Notes under the pieces: model-generated | What the model saw: the letters and a program-made list of their open reading frames with translations, nothing else | Told to the model about the DNA's origin: nothing | Databases searched by the model: none | Program-made: the position numbers and the translations under genes | Assembly (NCBI GenBank): GCA_915063485.1 | Contig: CAJZDJ010000021.1 | Location: 1-23,484, forward strand | Source: an uncultured Actinomyces sp. | Lineage (GTDB): Bacteria; Actinomycetota; Actinomycetes; Actinomycetales; Actinomycetaceae | Length of the DNA stretch: 23,484 nucleotides | Direction of reading: 5' to 3' | In this document: positions 6,382 to 14,151 of the stretch, in pieces | Numbering within the stretch: the stretch's first letter is position 1 | Layout of the letters: every line of letters begins with the position of its first letter

Positions 6382-8127
6382 ATGGCTAATACCCCAACGG
6401 TTTTCACCCGCCCGGTTAAATACCATGCCGACGGCGGCGCGCTACTAGCCCACCTAGCCCAGCTAGGTTTGGTTGACACTGTCCAGGACGGCTCTCGCCC
6501 CACTAACACAGTGCTGCTAGAAAGCGCCGATATTGCCTCCAAACAGCACCTGACCACCATTGCGGTGTTGGCGGCCAGCACCCAGATCACCTGCACTGGC
6601 GACAGCGTCACTCTTAAAGCTCTGGATACTACCGACGGCCCCCAGGCGCTTAAGGCTGTGGCCCAGGAACTTAGCTCTGCCGTCACCCGTCAAAGCGACA
6701 GCGAGCTGGTTTTGCACCTGCCTAGCGTGGCTGAAGATAGCGCTGAGGAGCACGCCCGCCTGCGTGAGCGCTCCACCATGGAGCCGCTGCGGATCCTGAC
6801 TGATCAGGTGGTGGCGCACCCGCATCTGCCGCTGGTGGCCGGGGCGGTGGCTTTTGATTATCTGGGCACTTACGAGTCCCTGCCGTCGGTTGCCGACGGC
6901 GCCAACACCTGCCCCGATTATCTGTTCTTTAACGCCCGCATCATTTTGGTGGTGGATCACCCCACCGGCTCCTGCCAGCTAGTTGGTGCCTCGCTCGACG
7001 CCGCCCAGTTAAGTGCGCAGATGGATGCGCTAGAGGCGGCCATTAATGAGCTGCCCGCCCAGGCGCCGTCGGCCCAGCAGGCGGCGACCCCCGCAGCCCA
7101 GGCGCCATCGGCCCCAGCAGAGCAAGCCGCACCGGCCCAGCAAACCACCCTGACGGCGTCGGCCCAGCAGGCGGCGACCCCCGAAGCCCAGGCCACCCCG
7201 GCGCCGTCAGCCCCGGCACAGGCAGCTGAGGACACCATTACCGCCTACCCCACCATGAGCGACGCGGACTTTTGCGAGCTGGTAGCCAAAATGCAGCAGC
7301 ATATCGCCATTGGTGACGCCTACCAGGTGGTGCCCAGCCGTGGCTTTGTGATCGACTGCCCCCAACCCCTGCAAACCTACCGCTACCTGCACGACGCTGA
7401 CCCCAGCCCCTACATGTTCTATATCGCCACCGACGACTTTGAACTCTTTGGGGCCTCCCCCGAGTCCTCACTGCTACACAGCGCCAAAACCGGCCAGGTG
7501 GCCATCCGCCCCATCGCCGGCACCCGCCCACGCGGCTTCGCCCCCGACGGGGGCATTGACCACGAGCTAGACATCCGCCTGGAGCTGGAGCTACGCAGCG
7601 ATGCCAAGGAAGTAGCCGAGCACGTGATGCTGGTAGACCTGGCCCGCAACGACGTGGCCCGCATCAGCGCCCCGGGCACGCGCAAAGTCACCCAGCTGCT
7701 GCGTGTAGACCGCTACTCGCGAGTAATGCACCTGGTCAGCGAGGTTACCGGGCAGCTGGCCAGTGACCTGCACCCGCTGGATGCTTTCCGCGCCTCCATG
7801 ACCATGGGCACGCTCACCGGCGCCCCCAAACTGCGCGCAGCCGAATTGATCCGCCAATATGAGGGCACCCGGCGCGGCTCTTACGGCGGCGCGGTGGGTT
7901 ATCTGCGTGGCGACGGCGAGCTCGACACCTGCATTGTGATCCGCTCCGCCTTCGCGCGCAATGGTAAGGCAATTGTGCAGGCTGGCGCGGGCGTGGTCAG
8001 CGATTCCGTGCCTCAGCGTGAAGCTGACGAGACCGCCCACAAGGCCTCTAACGTGCTGCGTGCAATTGCCGCCGCCCAAGGTAAAACCCTGCGTATTGAA
8101 CGCAACCTAGTTAGCAAGGAGGCCTGA
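6382..8127 (+). CDS. trpE: Anthranilate synthase component I
   Basis: Converts chorismate to anthranilate with ammonia from TrpG, the first committed step of tryptophan synthesis. The N-terminal domain carries the feedback-site motif LLES (45-48), so Trp inhibition is likely kept. The chorismate-binding domain has LFGASPESS, IAGTRPRG, MLVDLARND, RGSYGGAVGY and TCIVIRSA. These are close to the enteric and coryneform TrpE type. At 581 residues it is about 60 longer than Escherichia coli TrpE; the excess is an Ala/Pro/Gln-rich insert at ~220-288, between the two domains, built partly from a repeated SAQQAATPxAQA unit. The start is supported by GAAGGA at 6371-6376. It is the first gene after the attenuator and its stop is three bases before trpG, so translation is probably coupled. 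Confidence 0.97.
   Translation: MANTPTVFTRPVKYHADGGALLAHLAQLGLVDTVQDGSRPTNTVLLESADIASKQHLTTIAVLAASTQITCTGDSVTLKALDTTDGPQALKAVAQELSSAVTRQSDSELVLHLPSVAEDSAEEHARLRERSTMEPLRILTDQVVAHPHLPLVAGAVAFDYLGTYESLPSVADGANTCPDYLFFNARIILVVDHPTGSCQLVGASLDAAQLSAQMDALEAAINELPAQAPSAQQAATPAAQAPSAPAEQAAPAQQTTLTASAQQAATPEAQATPAPSAPAQAAEDTITAYPTMSDADFCELVAKMQQHIAIGDAYQVVPSRGFVIDCPQPLQTYRYLHDADPSPYMFYIATDDFELFGASPESSLLHSAKTGQVAIRPIAGTRPRGFAPDGGIDHELDIRLELELRSDAKEVAEHVMLVDLARNDVARISAPGTRKVTQLLRVDRYSRVMHLVSEVTGQLASDLHPLDAFRASMTMGTLTGAPKLRAAELIRQYEGTRRGSYGGAVGYLRGDGELDTCIVIRSAFARNGKAIVQAGAGVVSDSVPQREADETAHKASNVLRAIAAAQGKTLRIERNLVSKEA
7068..7192 (+). repeat. Internal direct repeat in the trpE Ala/Pro/Gln insert
   Basis: Bases 7068-7102 and 7158-7192 are identical except at one position (C7094 versus A7184), a 35-base repeat with a 90-base period. 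The period is a multiple of three, so the frame is kept and each copy encodes SAQQAATP. The repeat lies inside the low-complexity linker of trpE and probably grew by slippage or unequal exchange. Confidence 0.85.
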
Positions 8128-8130
8128 GCC

Positions 8131-8781
8131 ATGCGCGTAGTTTTCCTAGATAACCGCGATTCATTCGTCTACAACCTGGTGGATTTGTGTACTTCGCGCG
8201 GCGCCCAGGTGGATGTTTACCGCAACACCACCCCCCTGTCTGTGCTCACCGCCGCCCTGGAGCCCACCGAGGCTGAAAAGGCTGCGGGCCAGCGTCCGCT
8301 GCTGATCACCTCCCCCGGCCCGGGCCACCCGCGTGAAGCCGGGTGCCTAATGGAGCTAACCGCCTACGCTCTTGAGCAGCGCATCCCCACCCTGGGGATT
8401 TGCTTGGGTTACCAGGCTTTAGTGGAGGCTTGTGGCGGGCAGGTGGCGCCGGTGGGCCCCACCCATGGGCGCACCGACCGGGTGCTGGTGACTAAAGCTG
8501 GCGCCGAGTTTGCCCCGCTGGCACCCTGCGTGATTGCGCCCCGCAGCGGCGAGCAGGCCCCTTACGGCTGGATTGATGTGGCCCGCTACCACTCTTTGGG
8601 CTCGCGTGAGCTCCCCGCGCAGCTGGTTTCTTTGGCTTATTCGTGCGACGACGTGGTTATGGCCTTGCGTCACGCCAGCGCCCCGGCAGTGGGTTTGCAG
8701 TTCCACCCTGAATCTATCCTCACCCCCGCCGGGCCCACTTTGATCAGTGCCCTGTTCACGTTCTTAACCCAAGAGGCGTAA
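8131..8781 (+). CDS. trpG: Anthranilate synthase component II, glutamine amidotransferase
   Basis: Class I glutamine amidotransferase that supplies ammonia to TrpE. The catalytic triad is visible: C91 in LGICLGYQAL, H192 and E194 in LQFHPESIL. ITSPGPGHP (59-67) is the usual oxyanion-strand motif. At 216 residues it is of normal single-domain length and is not fused to TrpD, unlike in enterics. The ribosome site AAGGAGG (8116-8122) lies inside the end of trpE, so the two subunits are probably made in step. An amidotransferase of this kind can also serve p-aminobenzoate synthesis, but the operon position makes the Trp role primary. Confidence 0.95.
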   Translation: MRVVFLDNRDSFVYNLVDLCTSRGAQVDVYRNTTPLSVLTAALEPTEAEKAAGQRPLLITSPGPGHPREAGCLMELTAYALEQRIPTLGICLGYQALVEACGGQVAPVGPTHGRTDRVLVTKAGAEFAPLAPCVIAPRSGEQAPYGWIDVARYHSLGSRELPAQLVSLAYSCDDVVMALRHASAPAVGLQFHPESILTPAGPTLISALFTFLTQEA

Positions 8782-8782
8782 A

Positions 8783-8844
8783 CGGCCGCCAGCTAAACGC
8801 CGGCCGCTTAAACCGGGTGCTCAAGCGCCCTGGCTTGAGCACCC
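8783..8844 (+). promoter_or_regulatory. Two hairpins in the trpG-trpD gap
   Basis: The 101-base gap holds a short hairpin from two CGGCCG copies (8783-8788, 8801-8806). Next is a perfect 12-bp stem, GGGTGCTCAAGC (8815-8826) with GCTTGAGCACCC (8833-8844), loop GCCCTG. No T run follows directly, only CGCCCCAAAAG, so it is not a standard terminator. It may stabilise or process the transcript and so set different levels of trpEG and trpDCBA. Confidence 0.7.
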
Positions 8845-8882
8845 GCCCCAAAAGCTAAATACCAATTTTTTAAGGAGTAACC

Positions 8883-9914
8883 ATGAGCCAAGCCGCCGCC
8901 ACCCTACGTGAGGCGCTAAACGGCGTCGTCCTAAGCCAAAGCCAAGCCGTGGAAGTATTTGCGGCCATCACCAACGGCGAGTTTAACGAGATTGAAATCG
9001 CCGCCTTCCTAGGTGCCCTGCACGCACGCGGTGAGAACCCGGCTGAAATTGCCGCCGCCGCCCAGGCTTTCCGCGCCGCCGCCGTGAACTTCCCCTACCC
9101 CAAGGGCCAGGGCGGCCTAGTGGATGTGGTGGGTACCGGCGGTGACCGTGCGGGCACAATCAACATCTCCACCGCCAGTGCGCTGGTGGCCGCCAGCCTG
9201 GGGGTGAAGGTAGCTAAGCACGGCAACCGCGCCGTCTCCTCCCGTTCAGGCGCCGCCGACCTGGTAGAAACCCTAGGTATTCCGCTAGATCTATCCCCCC
9301 AGGCCAGCGTGCAGCTGCTGGAAAGCACCGGGTTCTGCTTCCTGTTCGCCCAGAAATACCACCCGGCAATGCGCTATGTGGCACCTGTGCGCGCGGCCCT
9401 GAAAAACCCCACCGTTTTCAACCTGATCGGCCCGCTAGTTAACCCCGCCCCGCTCAGCGCCCAGGTGCTTGGGGTGGGTAACCCGGCCCTGCTAGACGAC
9501 ATGGCTAGCGCCCTGGCCAGCGCCAATCTAGACCACGCCCTAGTGGTGCACGGCTCTGGCCTAGACGAGATCGCCCTGCACGGCCCCACCCAGGTGCGTG
9601 AGCTACGCGGGGCGGAAATCACCGCCTATGAGCTAACCCCCGCCCAGCTGGGCCTGGGCACCTACACGGTGGCTGACCTGGTTGGTGGCGACGCTAGCGT
9701 TAACGCCCAGCTAATTCGCGCCGTGTTCGACGGCGCCGGTCAGGCCGCCCACCGCGACGCCATCGCCGCCAGCGCCGGGGCCGTACTGTACGTAAGCGGC
9801 AAGGCCAACACCCTGGCCCAGGGTGTGCAAACCGCGCTGGAAGCCATCGCCAACGGCACGGTAGCCAGCCACCTAGATAAGATCGTCACGCAGGCACGTG
9901 AGCTAAGCGCCTAA
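8883..9914 (+). CDS. trpD: Anthranilate phosphoribosyltransferase
   Basis: Transfers phosphoribose from PRPP to anthranilate, the second step of the pathway. Family motifs are intact: GTGGD (84-88) for PRPP binding, NIST (94-97), and [12 protein letters not shown] (112-123). The helical N-terminal domain with [17 protein letters not shown] fits the nucleoside phosphorylase-like fold. Length 343 is normal. The start is supported by AAGGAG at 8872-8877, five bases before the ATG. It is followed by the trpC-trpB fusion after 32 bases. Nothing is missing from the active site. Confidence 0.96.
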   Translation: MSQAAATLREALNGVVLSQSQAVEVFAAITNGEFNEIEIAAFLGALHARGENPAEIAAAAQAFRAAAVNFPYPKGQGGLVDVVGTGGDRAGTINISTASALVAASLGVKVAKHGNRAVSSRSGAADLVETLGIPLDLSPQASVQLLESTGFCFLFAQKYHPAMRYVAPVRAALKNPTVFNLIGPLVNPAPLSAQVLGVGNPALLDDMASALASANLDHALVVHGSGLDEIALHGPTQVRELRGAEITAYELTPAQLGLGTYTVADLVGGDASVNAQLIRAVFDGAGQAAHRDAIAASAGAVLYVSGKANTLAQGVQTALEAIANGTVASHLDKIVTQARELSA

Positions 9915-9946
9915 GTGCCCAGGCCGTATTTAAGAGAGGTAAATCG

Positions 9947-12214
9947 ATGAGTCAGCGTCAAGTACGCACACCTATTGCCGACCGTCTACGGCAAACCGGC
10001 ACCGTTCTAGACTCGCTGGTAGAGGCCCGCAAAGCCCGCCTACCTGAGCTTTACGAGCGCTATGGGCACCTAAATGCCGCCACCATGGCGCGTTCACAGC
10101 GTTCTTTTGAGGCCGCCCTGCGTACCCGCACCCTAGGTGAGGACGGCCAGCTGCATCCGCGCGCCGGCGGCCCGGCCCTGATCATGGAATGCAAGGCAGC
10201 CAGCCCCACCCTGGGCACAATCATCTCTGACGGTTACAGCCCCGCCGCCTTGGCCCAGGCTTATGCGCCCGTGGCCGCCGCCATCAGCGTGCTGACCGAA
10301 CCTGACCGTTTTAACGGTGACCTGGCTGATGTGACCGCCGTGTCTGAGGCTGTGCGCCAGCCGGTGCTGGATAAGGACTTCATCATTGACCCCATCCAGG
10401 TGATTGCTGCCCGCCACCACGGCGCTGACGCCATCTTGTTGATGCTCTCAGTGCTAGATGACCAGGCCTACCTGCAGCTGTCGGCCCTGGCCGCTCAGCT
10501 GGGTTTGGATGTGCTCACTGAGGTTGATGAGGCTGAGCAGATGGAGCGCGCCGCCGCCCTGGGCGCCCGCATTATCGGCATTAACAACCGTGATCTGCGC
10601 ACCTTGGAAACTGACCTGCACCGCACTGCCGCCCTGGCGCCCCTGGCCCCGCGTGGCGTGGTGTTGGTGGGTGAGTCTGGGGTGCATGAGCGTGCCGACG
10701 TCGAACTGCTGGCCCCCTACGTGGATGCGGTGCTGGTGGGTTCAGCCCTTTCTGGCGCTGCTGACCCGGCAGCCGCCGCTCAGGAGCTTTCCGCCGGCCA
10801 GCCCACTACTGGCGCGGCTGGTTTAGATGCCCACGCCCAGTCCATTGACTGGCAGCCCTACTCCTCTAAGCGTCTTGGCGCGGGCACCCTGGACGCGGAT
10901 GCGCAAACCCGTATCAGCCCCTACTTTGGCGAGTTCGGTGGCCAATATGTGCCTGAGCTGCTGATTCCTGCCCTGGACCAGCTTGAGCAGGCTTTCCTTG
11001 AGGCGGTAGATGACCCGAGCTTCATCGCTGAGATCAACGATCTTTTGCATAACTACCTGGGCCGCCCCACCCCGGTTACGCAGCTGCGTAACCTGCCGCT
11101 AGGTGGCGGCGCGCGCATCCTGCTTAAGCGTGAAGACCTGGTGCATGGCGGCGCTCACAAGGGTAACCAGGTGCTGGGCCAGGCCCTGCTGGCTAAGCGC
11201 ATGGGTAAAACCCGCGTGATTGCTGAGACTGGCGCTGGCCAGCATGGCACCGCCACCGCCATGGTGTGTGCGCTGCTGGGGCTTGAATGCACCATTTACA
11301 TGGGCGCCACTGACGTGGTGCGTCAGGCCCCCAATGTGGAGCGCATGGAGCTGATGGGGGCTAAGGTTGTGCCCGTCACCGCTGGTAGCGGCACCCTTAA
11401 GGACGCCGTCAACGAGGCTCTGCGTGACTGGACTGCCACTTTCGCCACCAGCCACTACCTGCTGGGTACGGCTGCCGGCCCGCACCCCTTCCCCACCATG
11501 GTGCGCGAGTTCCACCGTATTATTTCCACTGAGGCCCGCGCCCAGACTTTGGCGCGCCTTGGCCGCCTGCCTGACGCGGTGGTGGCTTGCGTGGGCGGTG
11601 GCTCTAACGCAATCGGCATGTTTGCTGACTTTATCGATGACGAAGCAGTGGCCCTGTACGGCGTCGAGCCTGCCGGTGAGGGCCTAGACACCAGCCACCA
11701 CGGCGCCCCCATTAATGAGGGCAAGGTTGGGGTGCTGCATGGGGCGCGTTCGTTCCTGATGCGCACCGATGACGGCCAGGTGGAGGAGTCATACTCGGTT
11801 TCTGCCGGCCTGGACTACCCCGGTGTTGGCCCCCAGCACGCCTACCTGGCCCAAAGCGGCCGCGCCAAGTATGTGGGTATCACCGATGAGGAAGCTATTG
11901 AGGCTTTCTTGCTGCTTAGCCGCCACGAGGGCATTATTCCCGCCATGGAATCCTCCCATGCCCTGGCTTACGCCCTGAAACTGGCTGAGCAAAACCGCCG
12001 TGAAGGTGGGGATGAAGAGAAAACCATTTTGGTGTGCCTGTCGGGGCGCGGAGATAAGGATCTAGACCAGATTCGTGAGCGTCTAGGTGGCTCTTTCTCC
12101 ACCGACGGCGCCGTCTCACGGGCCGCTGACCTGGTCGCTAACGGCCAGGCGGGCACCGGCACCCACCGCACCCACCAGCAAGACGCCGCGTTCGCCGCTA
12201 AGGGCAAGGAGTAA
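9947..12214 (+). CDS. trpCB: Fused indole-3-glycerol-phosphate synthase and tryptophan synthase beta chain (TrpC-TrpB)
   Basis: One 755-residue chain holds two enzymes. Residues ~1-280 are IGP synthase, which closes the indole ring: E81, K83 and S86 in ECKAASP, K143 in LDKDF, E192 in LTEV, the GINNRDL motif (211-217) and S244 in GESG correspond to the known catalytic set. After a ~40-residue Ala/Gly-rich linker, residues ~322-700 are the PLP enzyme TrpB, which joins indole to serine: K405 in HGGAHK, E427 in AETGAGQHG and the phosphate loop GGGSN (550-554). The TrpB part begins at SPYFGEFGG, its usual start. The residue after the PLP lysine is Gly (HKGNQ) where I expect Thr. Both halves resemble enteric and coryneform proteins, in which TrpC is instead fused to TrpF. 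There is no TrpF domain and no stop or frame break in the linker. A ~50-residue polar tail follows TrpB. An AGAGAGG ribosome site precedes the start. Confidence 0.93.
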   Translation: MSQRQVRTPIADRLRQTGTVLDSLVEARKARLPELYERYGHLNAATMARSQRSFEAALRTRTLGEDGQLHPRAGGPALIMECKAASPTLGTIISDGYSPAALAQAYAPVAAAISVLTEPDRFNGDLADVTAVSEAVRQPVLDKDFIIDPIQVIAARHHGADAILLMLSVLDDQAYLQLSALAAQLGLDVLTEVDEAEQMERAAALGARIIGINNRDLRTLETDLHRTAALAPLAPRGVVLVGESGVHERADVELLAPYVDAVLVGSALSGAADPAAAAQELSAGQPTTGAAGLDAHAQSIDWQPYSSKRLGAGTLDADAQTRISPYFGEFGGQYVPELLIPALDQLEQAFLEAVDDPSFIAEINDLLHNYLGRPTPVTQLRNLPLGGGARILLKREDLVHGGAHKGNQVLGQALLAKRMGKTRVIAETGAGQHGTATAMVCALLGLECTIYMGATDVVRQAPNVERMELMGAKVVPVTAGSGTLKDAVNEALRDWTATFATSHYLLGTAAGPHPFPTMVREFHRIISTEARAQTLARLGRLPDAVVACVGGGSNAIGMFADFIDDEAVALYGVEPAGEGLDTSHHGAPINEGKVGVLHGARSFLMRTDDGQVEESYSVSAGLDYPGVGPQHAYLAQSGRAKYVGITDEEAIEAFLLLSRHEGIIPAMESSHALAYALKLAEQNRREGGDEEKTILVCLSGRGDKDLDQIRERLGGSFSTDGAVSRAADLVANGQAGTGTHRTHQQDAAFAAKGKE

Positions 12215-12218
12215 ATCA

Positions 12219-13100
12219 ATGAGCCGTTACGAAAGCATGTTTGCCACCTGCGAGCAGCAAAACCGGGGCGCCATGGTGCCCTTCGTGATGCTGGGCGACC
12301 CCACTTTGGAGGCCAGCGAACGCATTATTGACGAGTTGATTGCTGCCGGCGCCGACGCTTTAGAGCTAGGTTTGCCTTTCTCTGACCCGGTTGCCGACGG
12401 CGTAGCTATCCAGGAAGCCCACCTGCGTGTGTTTGCGCGTGGGATCAACGTTGCCGACTGTTTTGACCTAATTGGCCGCCTGCGCGCCAAGCACCCGCAG
12501 GTGCCCATGGGCCTGCTGATTTACAGCAACATCCCGATCGCTATGGGCTTGGAGGCCTTCTATGAGCGCTGCGCCAGCGCCGGGGTTGATTCGGTACTGA
12601 TCCCGGATGTGCCCATCCGCGAGGGTCGTCCTTTCTCTGCCGCCTCTAGGGCCGTAGGTGTTGACAGTGTCTACATTGCCCCGCCTTCAGCCAGTGAGGA
12701 GACGCTAGCGCAGGTAGCTGAGGCTGCACGCGGCTATGTTTACGCCGTTTCGCGCGTGGGGGTTACCGGCGTGGAGAATGAGGCCCAAACTCAGGGGCTC
12801 AATAATGCTGTGCCCACCTTGCGCGAGCACAACTCCACCCCGGTGCTGCTAGGTTTTGGTATTTCCAAACCCAAGCATGTGCGCGCCGCGATTGTGGCCG
12901 GCGCCGATGGGGCCATTACTGGCTCGGCGATTGTGCGCATGATTGCTGCCCGCACTGAAGAGATTGTCTCCGCCCAGGAGCGCTCAGGCGCCCCGGCTTT
13001 GCAGGCCACCGCCCCGGGAGTTAACCAGCCCCTAGATGAGCTGTGCGCTCAGCTGCGTGAGTTTTTCACCTCCATGTGCGCGGCCACCACCAAGGCCTAA
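12219..13100 (+). CDS. trpA: Tryptophan synthase alpha chain
   Basis: Cleaves indole-3-glycerol phosphate to indole, which passes by tunnel to TrpB. The catalytic acids E49 in LELGLPFSD and D60 in VADG fall at the same numbers as in Escherichia coli TrpA. VPFVMLGDP, YSNIPIAMG, LIPDVPIRE and SRVGVTG are further family motifs. I chose the ATG at 12219 because AAGGAG lies at 12206-12211 and the protein then starts like other TrpA chains. The frame is open further upstream but only as a shadow of the end of trpB. The length is 293 residues; the C-terminal ~25 residues are variable. The stop lies five bases after that of TrpB's coupled start region, so beta and alpha are probably made in balance. 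Confidence 0.95.
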   Translation: MSRYESMFATCEQQNRGAMVPFVMLGDPTLEASERIIDELIAAGADALELGLPFSDPVADGVAIQEAHLRVFARGINVADCFDLIGRLRAKHPQVPMGLLIYSNIPIAMGLEAFYERCASAGVDSVLIPDVPIREGRPFSAASRAVGVDSVYIAPPSASEETLAQVAEAARGYVYAVSRVGVTGVENEAQTQGLNNAVPTLREHNSTPVLLGFGISKPKHVRAAIVAGADGAITGSAIVRMIAARTEEIVSAQERSGAPALQATAPGVNQPLDELCAQLREFFTSMCAATTKA

Positions 13101-13102
13101 CT

Positions 13103-13963
13103 GTGGCTGTAGGTCCGCTTAGGCTGCTGCCTGCTGTCGACGTCGCCAATGGCCTAGCCGTCACCCACCGCACTAACGCTGGGGGTGACGCCGGCGTGGG
13201 CCTGTCTCCCCTGGAGGCTTGCCTGCGCTGGGTGGAGGCGGGCGCTAACTGGATTCACCTGGTTGACCTGGATGCGGCCTTTGGGCGTGGCTCTAACGCG
13301 GCGCTTTTGGGGCAGGTTATCGCCGATTTGGCGCGGCTACACCCAGGCGTGAGCGTGCAGTGGTCCGGGGGCGTCAGTAGCGCCGACGACGTGGAGCGGG
13401 CTTTAGCAGCCGGCGCCAAGCGGGTAAATCTAGGGGCCGGGGCGCTTAAAGATTTAGCTGCCACCACGGCTTTAGTGGGTCGCTTTGGTAGGCACCTAAA
13501 CGTATGCCTGGACGTATCAGCCGCGAGCGCCGCGCCCAGCGCAGCGGCTCCCGCCAACCCAGCAACATCAGGTGCGGCCCAGCCAGGCGCAGCCCAGCCG
13601 ACAGGCGCCCACCCCCAGCCCAGCGCAGATTTGGCCGCCTATGTGGTGCATCCGCGCGGCCAGGGCGGGCCGGTGGGGCCGCTAGAGCCAATTTTGGCGG
13701 CGCTTAATGAGGCCGGGGCTGGCACCTATGTGGTTACTGACCGGGTGCGTGATGGGGCCCTATCGGGGCCTAACTTGCCGCTGCTGGGGGCGCTTAGCGG
13801 CGCCACTAGTGCGCAGGTGATCGCCTCAGGTGGGGTCAGCTGCGCGGGCGATATTGCTGCCTTACAGGATTTGGCTGCCCACCACCCCAATTTATGCGGG
13901 GTGATCCTGGGTAAAGCCCTCTACACCGGGCAGATCGACCTTAAAGCCCTGCTGCGCCCTTAA
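13103..13963 (+). CDS. PriA/HisA-type phosphoribosyl isomerase in the trp operon, likely acting as TrpF
   Basis: A (beta/alpha)8 isomerase of the HisA/PriA family. PriA of actinobacteria performs both the HisA step and the TrpF step. LLPAVDV, WIHLVDLDAAFGRGSN, SGGV, VTDRVRDGALSGPN and VIASGGVS are family motifs. Counting from GTG 13103, the likely catalytic acids are D13 and D217, and D137 is also kept. Against Mycobacterium tuberculosis PriA as I recall it, R19 is T21, R85 is S92 and W145 is Q187, while R143 is R185. Residues ~140-178 are an Ala/Pro-rich insert in loop 5, making the protein 286 instead of ~245 residues. The GTG start lies two bases after the trpA stop; an ATG at 13076 inside trpA is an alternative. 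As the last trp-operon gene, where no trpF exists, a role as phosphoribosylanthranilate isomerase is likely. Whether HisA activity remains is unknown. Confidence 0.88.
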   Translation: MAVGPLRLLPAVDVANGLAVTHRTNAGGDAGVGLSPLEACLRWVEAGANWIHLVDLDAAFGRGSNAALLGQVIADLARLHPGVSVQWSGGVSSADDVERALAAGAKRVNLGAGALKDLAATTALVGRFGRHLNVCLDVSAASAAPSAAAPANPATSGAAQPGAAQPTGAHPQPSADLAAYVVHPRGQGGPVGPLEPILAALNEAGAGTYVVTDRVRDGALSGPNLPLLGALSGATSAQVIASGGVSCAGDIAALQDLAAHHPNLCGVILGKALYTGQIDLKALLRP

Positions 13964-14032
13964 AGCACGGTGGCGCGGGGCTGCGGCGTTTACCGCCCGC
14001 CTCGGGCGCGTTAAAGCTTTGCTGCAAGCATG

Positions 14033-14060
14033 AAAAAGCTGGCCCGTAGGCCAGCTTTTT
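14033..14060. terminator. Bidirectional intrinsic terminator between trp operon and ftsK
   Basis: AAAAAGCTGGCC (14033-14044) and GGCCAGCTTTTT (14049-14060) form a perfect 12-bp stem with loop CGTA. An A run on one side and a T run on the other make it work in both directions. It stops the rightward trp operon and the leftward ftsK transcript. The remainder of 13964-14151 holds no gene I can support. Confidence 0.92.
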
Positions 14061-14151
14061 TATTGCCTAAATGCCCGCGCCTGGCGCCGCTTTCAGCACA
14101 ACGCGGCGCCTGTTTAGCGCACCGCTATGCGCTTAGCGCCGCGCCGCGCAC

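Noticed and set aside
10805..10910. A hidden or shortened TrpF domain in the TrpC-TrpB linker
   Set aside because: The linker is only ~40 residues, Ala/Gly-rich, and shows no TrpF motif; a TrpF barrel needs about 200 residues.
12087..12218. Upstream extension of trpA to an earlier ATG
   Set aside because: The extra 44 residues overlap the end of trpB and are low-complexity, while the ATG at 12219 has a good ribosome site and the normal TrpA beginning.
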